27,707 nt of DNA from SZUA-521 sp041738285 (lineage in GTDB: Bacteria > Pseudomonadota > Gammaproteobacteria > Pseudomonadales > Azotimanducaceae). The DNA lies in assembly GCA_041738285.1 (NCBI GenBank), contig JBGSQB010000041.1, forward strand, positions 1-27,707. Direction: 5' to 3'. Of the stretch, positions 7,806 through 15,251 are shown in pieces. The number at the start of each line of letters is the position of its first letter. The first letter of the stretch is position 1. A program made the translations under genes and the position numbers. The notes beneath the pieces are model-generated. The model worked only from the letters and a program-made list of their open reading frames with translations, was not told the DNA's origin and did not search any database.

Positions 7806-8986
7806 CGGCGATCGGTACGCCGCTGACCGCGCGCGCGACGCGCGTGATGCTGCTCGGTGCCGGTGAACTGGGCAAGGAAGTGGCCATCGAATTGCAGCGC
7901 TTCGGCATCGAAGTGATTGCGGTCGACCGCTACGCGAATGCGCCGGCGATGCAGGTCGCGCATCGTGCGCACGTGATCGACATGCGCGATGGCGTGGCAC
8001 TGAAGCAACTGATCGAGTCGGAATCTCCGCATCTCGTCGTGCCGGAACTCGAGGCCATTGCAACCGAGACGCTCGTCGCGATGGAGAAGAACGGGCTGCG
8101 CGTCATACCGACGGCGCAGGCGGCGCGCTTGACCATGGATCGTGAGGGTATTCGTCTGCTCGCAGCCGAGCGACTCGGCGTGCGCACATCGCCTTATCGG
8201 TTTGCGGCAACACCCCAGGAATTCGACGCAGCCGTTACCGAGATCGGCGTGCCCTGTGTAGTGAAGCCTGTCATGAGTTCTTCTGGCAAGGGACAATCGG
8301 TCGTTCGCGCGCTCGCGAACGCACAGCGCTCCTGGCAATACGCGCAAGAGGGTGGTCGAACGGGGGCCGGCAAAGTCATCGTCGAGGGATTCGTCGAATT
8401 CGACTACGAAATTACCTTGCTCACGGTGCGGCACGCGGGCGGGGTCTCGTTCTGCGAACCAATCGGTCATCGCCAGGTCGATGGCGATTACCACGAGTCC
8501 TGGCAACCCCAGCCCATGAACCCCAAGGCGCGATTCGAGTGCGAACGTATCGCGGAGCTCGTCACCAGTGCGTTGGGCGGGTACGGCCTGTTCGGTGTCG
8601 AGTTCTTCATCAAGGGCGATGACGTCTACTTCAGCGAGGTGTCTCCGCGTCCTCACGATACCGGTATGGTCACCATGGTGAGTCAGGACCTCTCCGAGTT
8701 CGCGTTGCATGCGCGCGCCATTCTTGGATTGCCGATTCCCGCAATCGTGCAGCGGGGCCCTTCGGCATCGGCGGTCATTCTCGTCGAAGGTCAATCGAAC
8801 GACGTCGTGTTCGAGGGTGTGGCGGATGCGCTGCGTGTTCCGGACACGCAGATCCGCCTGTTCGGTAAGCCCGAGGTGCGCGGCAAACGGCGCATGGGGG
8901 TGGCGCTGGCGCTCGGCGGCACCATCGATGAAGCGCGGCGCAAGGCCCGCGATGCGGCTGCATCGGTCAAAGCGCGACTGCAATAG
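7802..8986 (+). CDS. purT: Formate-dependent phosphoribosylglycinamide formyltransferase 2
   Basis: PurT uses formate and ATP to formylate GAR, an alternative to the folate-dependent PurN reaction. The 394-residue protein has the ATP-grasp layout: an N-terminal Rossmann part (MLLGAGELGKEVAIELQRFG, residues about 15-34), the nucleotide loop PCVVKPVMSSSGKGQSV, FVEFDYEITLL, and a late metal site in FSEVSPRPHDTGMVTM. E. coli PurT has 392 residues. ATG at 7802 was chosen because it overlaps the preceding stop as ATGA. Longer in-frame extensions upstream lie wholly inside the carbonic anhydrase gene. Its product feeds PurL, encoded 1.5 kb away, although the two genes are not one operon. Confidence 0.97.
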   Translation: MTAIGTPLTARATRVMLLGAGELGKEVAIELQRFGIEVIAVDRYANAPAMQVAHRAHVIDMRDGVALKQLIESESPHLVVPELEAIATETLVAMEKNGLRVIPTAQAARLTMDREGIRLLAAERLGVRTSPYRFAATPQEFDAAVTEIGVPCVVKPVMSSSGKGQSVVRALANAQRSWQYAQEGGRTGAGKVIVEGFVEFDYEITLLTVRHAGGVSFCEPIGHRQVDGDYHESWQPQPMNPKARFECERIAELVTSALGGYGLFGVEFFIKGDDVYFSEVSPRPHDTGMVTMVSQDLSEFALHARAILGLPIPAIVQRGPSASAVILVEGQSNDVVFEGVADALRVPDTQIRLFGKPEVRGKRRMGVALALGGTIDEARRKARDAAASVKARLQ

Positions 8987-9000
8987 CGCGAACTCGAGGC

Positions 9001-9030
9001 TTGGCAAGCCAGCGCGGTGTGGCATATAGT
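9001..9030 (+). promoter_or_regulatory. Promoter of leuA
   Basis: TTGGCA (9001-9006) and TATAGT (9025-9030) are separated by 18 nt, each with five of six consensus bases. Transcription would start near 9037, leaving a leader of about 157 nt before the leuA ATG at 9194. The -35 lies 15 nt after the purT stop. Confidence 0.5.
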
Positions 9031-9039
9031 CGGTCCACT

Positions 9040-9117
9040 GTGTGGAAACCAACCTCCAACGCTTCGCCTTCCCTCAGCTCGATCTTCGGGCTCGCACTGC
9101 TGCGACTGCCGGCGTAG
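9040..9117 (+). CDS. Possible Leu-rich leader peptide of leuA
   Basis: A 25-codon frame starts at GTG 9040 and ends at TAG 9115-9117. Its second half carries a cluster of Leu codons (Leu12, 18, 20, 21 and 23), reading FGLALLRLPA at the end. Leader peptides with Leu codons control leucine operons by ribosome stalling in several proteobacteria. A perfect hairpin overlaps the stop codon. Against it: no clear ribosome site precedes the GTG, the predicted transcript start at about 9037 would make it almost leaderless, and the Leu codons are not in one unbroken run. A second frame at GTG 9042 also stays open until 9179. Confidence 0.33.
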   Translation: MWKPTSNASPSLSSIFGLALLRLPA

Positions 9118-9123
9118 CCGGCA
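9107..9123 (+). promoter_or_regulatory. Hairpin in the leuA leader
   Basis: TGCCGGC (9107-9113) and GCCGGCA (9117-9123) form a perfect 7-bp stem with a GTA loop. It straddles the stop codon of the candidate leader peptide, so ribosomes reaching the stop would melt it. No U-run follows, so it is not itself an intrinsic terminator. A weaker stem GGGC/GCCC lies at 9140-9151. Confidence 0.5.
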
Positions 9124-9193
9124 ACCATCTGTTCTACATGGGCATGTGCCCGCCTGAATCGACCCATCACCGAATGTAGGAAGAGGTTTCGCC

Positions 9194-10915
9194 ATGAGCG
9201 AAAAGTACGCACAGCACTCAGATCAGACACCGCCTGCCGGCAACGCGCCGGGCGCGATGCCGTACTACAAGTACCGACCGTTCGCGCCGATCGCACTGCC
9301 TGATCGGCGCTGGCCCAATCAGTCCATCACCACCGCCCCACGATGGTGCAGCGTCGACCTCCGCGACGGCAACCAGGCGCTGATCGAGCCGATGGATGTC
9401 GACGAGAAACTCGCCATGTGGGAGTTGCTGGTCGAAGTGGGGTTCGCCGACATCGAGGTCGGATTTCCGGCGGCGTCGCAGCCGGACTTCGATTTCATCC
9501 GGCGCATCATCGACGAGAATCGCATTCCCGATCAGGTGACCGTGCAGGTGCTGTGCCAGGCACGGCGCGAGTTGATCGAGCGAACGGTCGAGGCACTGCG
9601 TGGAGCGCCAAAGGCGATCTTCCATCTCTACAACTCGACCTCGACGCTGCAGCGGCGCGTGGTGTTCGGCATGGATCGTGCCGGCATCATCGACCTCGCC
9701 GTGCAGGGAACACGACTGGTCAAAGAAGGGCTCGACGCGCTCGAACGTGAAGGCACGCAAGTGACGCTCGAGTACTCGCCGGAGAGCTTTACCGGAACCG
9801 AACTCGATTTCGCGGTGGAGATCTGCACGGCGGTCGCGCGCGAGTGGGGCGCGACGCCCGAGCGCAAGATCATCATCAATCTGCCATCCACGGTGGAGAT
9901 GGCGACACCCAACATCTATGCCGACCAGATCGAGTGGTTCATCCGCAATTTCCCGGCGCGGGACAGCACCATCGTGAGTCTGCACACCCACAACGACCGC
10001 GGCACTGGCATCGCCGCGACCGAGCTTGCGCTGATGGCGGGTGCTGAACGGGTTGAAGGCACGTTGTTCGGCAACGGCGAGCGCACGGGCAATTGCGACA
10101 TCGTCACCATGGCGATGAACCTCTTTTCCCAAGGCGTCGATCCGCAGCTCGATTTCCGCAACATGCGGCGGGTCAAGGAAACCGTCGAGCGCATCAACAA
10201 GCTCGCGGTGCACGAGCGCCACCCGTACGCGGGCGAACTCGTGTTCACCGCATTCTCGGGTTCGCACCAGGACGCCATTCGCAAGGGAATGACCCACGTC
10301 CGCTCCGATCATTGGGAGGTGCCGTACCTGCCGATCGATCCAGCCGATGTCGGTTCCTCGTATAAAGAAACGGTGCGGGTCAACAGTCAGTCCGGTAAGG
10401 GTGGCGTCGGCTTCATCCTCGAGGAGTTCTTCGGTGTCGCACTGCCGCGGCAGATGCTGGTGGAATTCTCGAAGGTGGTGCAGGAGATGACCGAGCGCCT
10501 CGATCGTGAGGTCAAACCCAATGAGATCTTCCAGACGCTGCTCGATGTGTACGTCGTCGAAGGCGGTCCATACCGGCTGATCAACTACGATCTCTCACAT
10601 GGCGGATCTGGTGCGCAGCGGATTCGCGCCAAGGTGCGTGCCGCCGAACAGGAGGTCGACGTTGCGGGCGAGGGTTCAGGTCCGATCGAAGCGTTCGTCA
10701 ACGGACTGATCGAGGCCCTGAACGAACCGCTCAACATCGTCGATTATCACGAGCACTCGATGTCAACCGGCAAGGATGCCCAGGCGATCTGCCTGCTGGC
10801 GATTGACGATGGTGCGGACGGCCGGGTTTATGGCGTGGGTGTGTCTGCCAATACGGTGACCGCGTCGCTGTCGGCCATCATCTCGGCAACCAATCGGCGC
10901 TGGGCGGATCGCTAG
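9194..10915 (+). CDS. leuA: 2-isopropylmalate synthase, long (LeuA type 2) form
   Basis: LeuA condenses 2-oxoisovalerate with acetyl-CoA, the first committed step of leucine synthesis. The 573-residue protein is the longer type found in Pseudomonas and Actinobacteria, not the 520-residue enterobacterial type. The N-terminus has KYRPFAPIALPDRRWPNQ. The catalytic barrel starts with Arg57-Asp58 in DLRDGNQAL. The metal-binding HTHND begins at His264. LFGNGERTGNCD follows. The C-terminal part (from about 430) matches the LeuA dimer/allosteric domain, which in this family mediates feedback inhibition by leucine. The ATG has an AGGAAGAGG ribosome site. A 160-nt leader precedes it. The stop overlaps the stop of the convergent CoA-binding gene through a shared CTAG. 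Confidence 0.97.
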   Translation: MSEKYAQHSDQTPPAGNAPGAMPYYKYRPFAPIALPDRRWPNQSITTAPRWCSVDLRDGNQALIEPMDVDEKLAMWELLVEVGFADIEVGFPAASQPDFDFIRRIIDENRIPDQVTVQVLCQARRELIERTVEALRGAPKAIFHLYNSTSTLQRRVVFGMDRAGIIDLAVQGTRLVKEGLDALEREGTQVTLEYSPESFTGTELDFAVEICTAVAREWGATPERKIIINLPSTVEMATPNIYADQIEWFIRNFPARDSTIVSLHTHNDRGTGIAATELALMAGAERVEGTLFGNGERTGNCDIVTMAMNLFSQGVDPQLDFRNMRRVKETVERINKLAVHERHPYAGELVFTAFSGSHQDAIRKGMTHVRSDHWEVPYLPIDPADVGSSYKETVRVNSQSGKGGVGFILEEFFGVALPRQMLVEFSKVVQEMTERLDREVKPNEIFQTLLDVYVVEGGPYRLINYDLSHGGSGAQRIRAKVRAAEQEVDVAGEGSGPIEAFVNGLIEALNEPLNIVDYHEHSMSTGKDAQAICLLAIDDGADGRVYGVGVSANTVTASLSAIISATNRRWADR

Positions 10916-11379
10916 CCGCGTCTGGAGCCGATCACGCCGGTGTTGAAACCCAGCCAGTGCATGCGCCCGCGATAGCGCGCGTGTTCGATCTTCAGGCAGC
11001 GATCGACGACCACGTCCATGTTCGCGGCGCGCGCGATCGCCACCCCCTCTGGGCTGTCGACACCGAATTGCAGCCATAGCGCCCGGGCGCCGATCTTCGC
11101 TGCTGTGCGAGCGATATCGGCAACGGCGTCACCGCGGCGGAACACGTCGACGACGTCGATCCGTTCCGGCACGTCTGCAAGGTCTGCGTAGCTGCGCTCG
11201 CCCAGCACTTCCGTCTCGCGCGGGTTCACGGGAATCACCCGATAGCCGTGACGCTGCAGGTAGAAGCCAACGAAGTGGCTGGCGCGAAGCGGGTTGCTCG
11301 ACAGACCAACGATCGCGATCGTGCGGGCATAGTCGAGGATGCGCTTGATCGTCTGCGGGTCCTGATTCTCGGTAATCAC
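10912..11379 (-). CDS. CoA-binding domain protein (YccU-like)
   Basis: The 155-residue protein is a single Rossmann-like CoA-binding domain, the type seen alone in YccU and fused in succinyl-CoA synthetase alpha. Visible features are the first strand and glycine turn ARTIAIVGLSSNPLRASHFVGFYLQ, VIPVNPRETEVLGERSYADLADVPERIDVVDVF, and GARALWLQFGV followed by NMDVVVDRCLKIEH. The function is unknown. I chose GTG at 11379 because it overlaps the metY stop as GTGA, a common coupling arrangement. A longer start at 11403 would intrude into metY. Its last codons overlap leuA by 4 nt in tail-to-tail orientation. Coupling to metY hints at a role in acyl-homoserine or CoA handling, but this is inference only. 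Confidence 0.85.
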   Translation of the reverse strand: MITENQDPQTIKRILDYARTIAIVGLSSNPLRASHFVGFYLQRHGYRVIPVNPRETEVLGERSYADLADVPERIDVVDVFRRGDAVADIARTAAKIGARALWLQFGVDSPEGVAIARAANMDVVVDRCLKIEHARYRGRMHWLGFNTGVIGSRRG

Positions 11380-12671
11380 GACGCCACCGCCGCGAGGCCG
11401 CACTCGAGGTCCCAGATCAGATCCTCTGCGTCTTCGATGCCAACCGAAAGCCTGATCGTTCCGGCTCCGATACCGGCCGCAGCGAGTTCGTCATCATCGA
11501 GTTGTCGGTGCGTAGTGCTTGCCGGATGAATGACGAGGCTCTTCGCGTCGCCGACGTTGGCAAGGTGAGAGAAAAGACGCAACGATTCGATGAATATTCG
11601 GCCCGCTTCGCGTCCGCCTTCGAGATCGAAGCAGAACACCGATCCGATTCCGTGTGGGAGATACTTGCGGGCGAGCGCCGCGTGCGGGCTACCTGGCAGT
11701 TCTGCGAACCGCACCCGGCTGACCCCGGACGCAGTTGCCAGAAATTGTGCAATGCGTCGCGCATTGTCGACGTGTCGACTCATGCGTAGTGGCAGTGTCT
11801 CGAGTCCTTGCAGAAATAGAAAGGCATTGAAGGGCGACATGGCGGCGCCGAGATCGCGCAGCGTCTCCGTACGCAGCTTCATCAGATAACCATAGGTGCC
11901 GAAAGTCTCATGGAACGACAGTCCGTGATAGGCGGGCGAAGGGTCCGCGACGATTCCAAAGCGACCGTTCGACCAGTTGAACGTACCCGCGTCCACCACG
12001 ACGCCGCCGATGCTGGTGCCGTGTCCGCCGATGAACTTGGTGGCCGAATGGATGACGATGTCGGCGCCCCATTCGAGCGGGCGACACAGGTACGGCGTTG
12101 CAAAGGTGTTGTCGACGATCAGTGGTGTCTGGTGCTCGTGCGCGATGCGCGCGATTGTCTCGATGTCGAGCACGTTGCCGCCAGGATTGCCGATCGTCTC
12201 TCCGAACAGCAACTTCGTGTCTTCGGTCAGCGCGCGTTTCCACCCCTCGATGTCGTCGGGATCGGTGAAGGTGAGGCGCAGTGACAGTTTGCGGGCGAGG
12301 TGTTTGAGCTGGGTCAACGTGCCCCCGTACAGCGCGCTCGATGCCAGAATGTGATCACCGGGCTGGACGATGGTGAACAGAGCCGCCATCTGAGCCGCCA
12401 GGCCGCTCGCGAAGGCAACCGCGCCCACGCCGCCCTCGAGGTTCGAGATGCGTTCTTCGAATGCGGCCACGGTCGGATTCATGATTCGCGAGTAAGTGTT
12501 GCCGTATTCCTGCAGGTTGAAGTAGGCCGCCGCGGCATCGGAGTCTTCGAAGACGTAGCTCGTGGTCTGGAAAATCGGTATAGCGCGCGCGCCGGTGACG
12601 GGTTCGGGACGCGCACCTGCATGGATCGAGCGGGTGGCAAACCCGTAAGCGTGTTCCTGGTCGTTGGCCAT
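11376..12671 (-). CDS. metY: O-acetylhomoserine sulfhydrylase (Cys/Met metabolism PLP enzyme)
   Basis: The 431-residue protein belongs to the gamma-elimination/replacement PLP enzymes. The internal aldimine lysine is Lys212 in HSATKFIGGHG. Other family signs are FATRSIHAG near the start, QTTSYVFEDSDAAAAYF, YSRIMNPTVAAFEERI and AFASGLAAQMAA. The length and SATKFIGGHGTSIGG pattern favour O-acetylhomoserine sulfhydrylase, which makes homocysteine from acetylhomoserine and sulfide. Cystathionine gamma-synthase is usually shorter, near 390. The ATG at 12671 has GGAG 9 nt upstream. Divergent from the MFS gene, it is followed by a coupled CoA-binding gene. The homoserine precursor would come from hom at 22832. 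Confidence 0.92.
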   Translation of the reverse strand: MANDQEHAYGFATRSIHAGARPEPVTGARAIPIFQTTSYVFEDSDAAAAYFNLQEYGNTYSRIMNPTVAAFEERISNLEGGVGAVAFASGLAAQMAALFTIVQPGDHILASSALYGGTLTQLKHLARKLSLRLTFTDPDDIEGWKRALTEDTKLLFGETIGNPGGNVLDIETIARIAHEHQTPLIVDNTFATPYLCRPLEWGADIVIHSATKFIGGHGTSIGGVVVDAGTFNWSNGRFGIVADPSPAYHGLSFHETFGTYGYLMKLRTETLRDLGAAMSPFNAFLFLQGLETLPLRMSRHVDNARRIAQFLATASGVSRVRFAELPGSPHAALARKYLPHGIGSVFCFDLEGGREAGRIFIESLRLFSHLANVGDAKSLVIHPASTTHRQLDDDELAAAGIGAGTIRLSVGIEDAEDLIWDLECGLAAVAS

Positions 12672-12748
12672 CGTTGGTCGTCTCCACTTGCGCAATGGGC
12701 ATGATCCGCCCGGTTGAGTCTGAACAGAAGAGCGGTCAAAGTCTGCCC

Positions 12749-14167
12749 ATGAAACCTTCTGCGGACCGCGCGTCCGCCCGTCAGGCGTTCTCGAAGGACC
12801 CCCTCGTCGACCGCTCATTGCGACATTCGATCAAGGATGGGGTCTTCTTTTCCCTGATGACGGGGGGCGCGGAAACCTACTTCTCCGCGTTCGCCGTGTT
12901 CCTCAAAGCGACCACCGCGCAGATTGGCCTGCTCGCATCGTTGCCACCGCTACTCGCCTCGTTCATGCAGATTCTGTCGGCATGGCTCGGTCGCGTCACC
13001 GGGCACCGACGTCAGATCATCGTGTGGGGGGCACTGCTACAGGCAGCGACGCTGATTCCGCTCGCGTTACTGCCGTACGCCTTTCCCGACCATGGTGTCA
13101 CCTTGCTGGTGATATGCGCCGTCGTCTACTACTGCGGTCCGAATCTCGGTTCGCCGCAGTGGGGCAGCCTCATGGGCGACCTCGTGCCCGAAAGCCGTCG
13201 CGGGCGCTTCTTCGCGCTGCGCACGCGTTTGTCGAGCATTGCGAGCTTTTCTGCACTGATCGGAGCCGGTCTCGTACTGGAAGGGTACGACGCTCTGGGG
13301 TTCACGTACTGGGGCTTCGTATCCATATTTGGTATCGCCGCGCTTGCGCGGCTCGCCTCGGCCTATCACCTCGCGGCGATGATCGATCCTCCAGGCCATG
13401 TCGCTGCACTCGAAGTCGCGTGGCACCGTGATCTCTGGCAGGGCATGCATTCGACCGGCTTGTTTCGGTTCACGTTGTTCTTCGCGTCGATGCAGTTCGC
13501 GGTTGCGATCGCATCGCCCTTCTTCACGCTGTACATGCTGCGTGATCTCGGCTTCAGCTACGTCGAGTTCATGGTCAACAGCGCGATCAGCGTCTGCGTC
13601 CAGTTTCTGACGCTGAATCGATGGGGCCGGCTGTCCGATCTGTTCGGTAATCGACTGATTTTGATCACGACCGGCGGGATCATTCCGTTCTTGCCTTCGC
13701 TGTGGATGATCTCGACGGATTACTGGTATCTGCTGGTCGTGCAGGCGCTGTCGGGACTCGCCTGGGCAGGCTTCACGCTCAGTGCGTCCAACTTCGTGTT
13801 CGACCTGACGCCACCACAGCGACGGGCGACGCTGATGGCCGCACACAACGTGATCGCTGCGGCCGCCGTGTTTCTCGGCGCGACCATCGGCGGCTTTCTC
13901 GGCACCCAACTGCCCAATGAAGTGACGCTGTTCGGGATCACTTATCACTGGCTGAGCGCGCTCTATGCCGTGTTTGCGATCTCGACGATTGCGCGGCTGT
14001 GCGTGTCCGCCTATTTCCTGCCGCGGCTGGAAGAAGTGAGAAAGGTGCGCCGCATGTCCGCGAGCGGCTTGATCTTCCGCGTCACGCGCGTGCATGCCGT
14101 TTCCGGTCTCATATTCGAGATCGTTGGACGCATGCGCCGGGACGGTGATGACGACGACCAGCGTTGA
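12749..14167 (+). CDS. MFS-type transporter
   Basis: This is an integral membrane protein of 472 residues with many hydrophobic segments, consistent with about 10-12 membrane helices in two halves. Visible helices include FSLMTGGAETYFSAFAVFL, LLASLPPLLASFMQILSAWLG, the segment around LIPLALLPYAF, FRFTLFFASMQFAVAIASPFF and VIAAAAVFLGATIGGFLG. A short basic loop GRVTGHRRQ after the second helix fits the A-loop of the family, as does WGRLSDLFGNR in the second half. A cytosolic C-terminal tail ends in a run of aspartates. The substrate is unknown. The start is uncertain: ATG at 12695, 12701 and 12749 are all in frame and none has a strong ribosome site. I took the one giving the shortest hydrophilic head. 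Confidence 0.85.
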   Translation: MKPSADRASARQAFSKDPLVDRSLRHSIKDGVFFSLMTGGAETYFSAFAVFLKATTAQIGLLASLPPLLASFMQILSAWLGRVTGHRRQIIVWGALLQAATLIPLALLPYAFPDHGVTLLVICAVVYYCGPNLGSPQWGSLMGDLVPESRRGRFFALRTRLSSIASFSALIGAGLVLEGYDALGFTYWGFVSIFGIAALARLASAYHLAAMIDPPGHVAALEVAWHRDLWQGMHSTGLFRFTLFFASMQFAVAIASPFFTLYMLRDLGFSYVEFMVNSAISVCVQFLTLNRWGRLSDLFGNRLILITTGGIIPFLPSLWMISTDYWYLLVVQALSGLAWAGFTLSASNFVFDLTPPQRRATLMAAHNVIAAAAVFLGATIGGFLGTQLPNEVTLFGITYHWLSALYAVFAISTIARLCVSAYFLPRLEEVRKVRRMSASGLIFRVTRVHAVSGLIFEIVGRMRRDGDDDDQR

Positions 14168-14198
14168 ATCTAGCACTCGCAAGTCGTATGGGGGTTTT

Positions 14199-14223
14199 GT
14201 GGGAGCGGGCTTGCCCGCGAATG
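14199..14223 (+). repeat. REP element, Pseudomonas-like, forward copy
   Basis: The element begins with the GTGG head, continues GGAGCGGGCTTGCCCGCGAA and contains a 6-bp palindrome (GCGGGC/GCCCGC) with a TT centre. This matches the REP consensus I know from Pseudomonas, where GTGG heads are recognised by RAYT transposases. It sits between the convergent MFS and TauD genes. Confidence 0.75.
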
Positions 14224-14249
14224 ATTCCATCGGGGACTCAGCGACTCAA

Positions 14250-14277
14250 TTTGCGCCCGCCCCAAGGGCGCGCCCAC
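14250..14277 (-). repeat. REP-like element, inverted copy
   Basis: Read on the minus strand this begins GTGGGCGCGCCC and has a CGCCC/GGGCG stem, then a GCAAAT tail. It shares the GTGGG head and the tail pattern with the forward copy but differs in the stem. With the forward copy it makes an inverted pair separated by about 26 nt, like a BIME. It ends 3 nt before the TauD stop codon. Confidence 0.55.
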
Positions 14278-14280
14278 ACA

Positions 14281-15201
14281 TCAATTGTCGGCCTTCTGGT
14301 CGCGATTGACGAACTGGAACAGCTGGCGGTCATGGCGACTGGTGGCCGATAGTCGCCCGGGTCGCACCCACGGTTGCCAACGTGGCGGCGCAACGCCAAT
14401 GGGTTCGTCGCCCATCACCGTGACACGTTGAATGATGCGTTCGCCGACGAAGTCGTTGAGCACGAAGTGCTGAGTGGCGCGATTGTCCCACATGGCGATG
14501 GTGCCTTGTGTCCAGTGGTATCGAACCGTAAAGCGCGGATTTGTCACCCACCGCGTCAGCATCGTCAACAGCGCCTCACTCTCGGTTGCGTTGAGTTCGA
14601 CGATGCGGCGCGTGAAATGTTCGTTGACGTACAGCGCCTTGCGGCCGGTGACCGGATGCACGCGGACGACTGGATGAATCGCCATCTTGTCCGGGCGATT
14701 GTGCGGCAGGGCGTCGTGCAATGCCGTCAAGCCGTCGCATAGCTCCTGAATCGGTGCAGACAGTTCATCGTAGGCCTGGCACAGGTTGGTCCACATGGTG
14801 TCACCGCCGAATTCAGGGCAGCGCACCATGTGCAGTATCGACATGAGCGCCGGGCGATCCTGAAACGTGATGTCCGTGTGCCACTCGTCGGCGACGCCGC
14901 CTTTGCTGGCCGCGAGTTCGAACAATTCCGGATGGTCGGTGAAGGGGTTCTTCAGGTTGGGGTGGCCCTCGAGCTGACCGAACTTGCGCCCGAACTCGAC
15001 ATGCTCGGCAACACTGATTCGCTGCCCCGGGAAGAACAGCACGAGGTGCTCGCAGAGGAGGGCATTGATTGCGGTCACGTCCTTGTCGGTGGCGCGCGCA
15101 AGATCGATGCCGCGCACTTCGGCACCCAGAGATCCGGCCAGGCGTGTGACTGCCAGGGTTGCCGTTGCGTTGCTCGACATGGAGGTCGTGGATGTGGCCA
15201 T
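14281..15201 (-). CDS. TauD/TfdA-family Fe(II)/2-oxoglutarate dioxygenase
   Basis: This is a predicted non-haem iron dioxygenase of 306 residues, the taurine dioxygenase superfamily. The iron ligands are His108 and Asp110 (EWHTDITF) and His245 (NRATQHFV). Arg259 in IIQRVTV is in position to bind 2-oxoglutarate. The conserved FGRKFGQLEGHP and ECGGDTMW-like FGGDTMWTNLCQAYDEL segments are present. The true substrate is open: family members act on taurine, 2,4-D, alkyl sulfates or other organics. I chose ATG at 15201 because GGGAGCC precedes it; an upstream start at 15255 would overlap the corB-like stop. The gene follows the corB-like gene by 50 nt and ends at an inverted REP pair, so it looks like an accessory addition to a housekeeping cluster. 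Confidence 0.92.
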   Translation of the reverse strand: MATSTTSMSSNATATLAVTRLAGSLGAEVRGIDLARATDKDVTAINALLCEHLVLFFPGQRISVAEHVEFGRKFGQLEGHPNLKNPFTDHPELFELAASKGGVADEWHTDITFQDRPALMSILHMVRCPEFGGDTMWTNLCQAYDELSAPIQELCDGLTALHDALPHNRPDKMAIHPVVRVHPVTGRKALYVNEHFTRRIVELNATESEALLTMLTRWVTNPRFTVRYHWTQGTIAMWDNRATQHFVLNDFVGERIIQRVTVMGDEPIGVAPPRWQPWVRPGRLSATSRHDRQLFQFVNRDQKADN

Positions 15202-15251
15202 AGGAGGCTCCCGGTCCCAAAGCACACAGGGTATCCCACCGGCTGGGCGGG

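Noticed and set aside
7760..9052. A 430-codon minus-strand open frame across purT
   Set aside because: It is antisense to purT, which has full motif support; the frame shows no family match.
9042..9179. The alternative open frame from GTG 9042 as the leuA leader peptide
   Set aside because: It has few Leu codons and no ribosome site; kept only as a caution against the 9040 frame.
13067..14230. A 387-codon minus-strand open frame opposite the MFS gene
   Set aside because: It is very charged and lacks domains, while the plus strand shows clear membrane helices.
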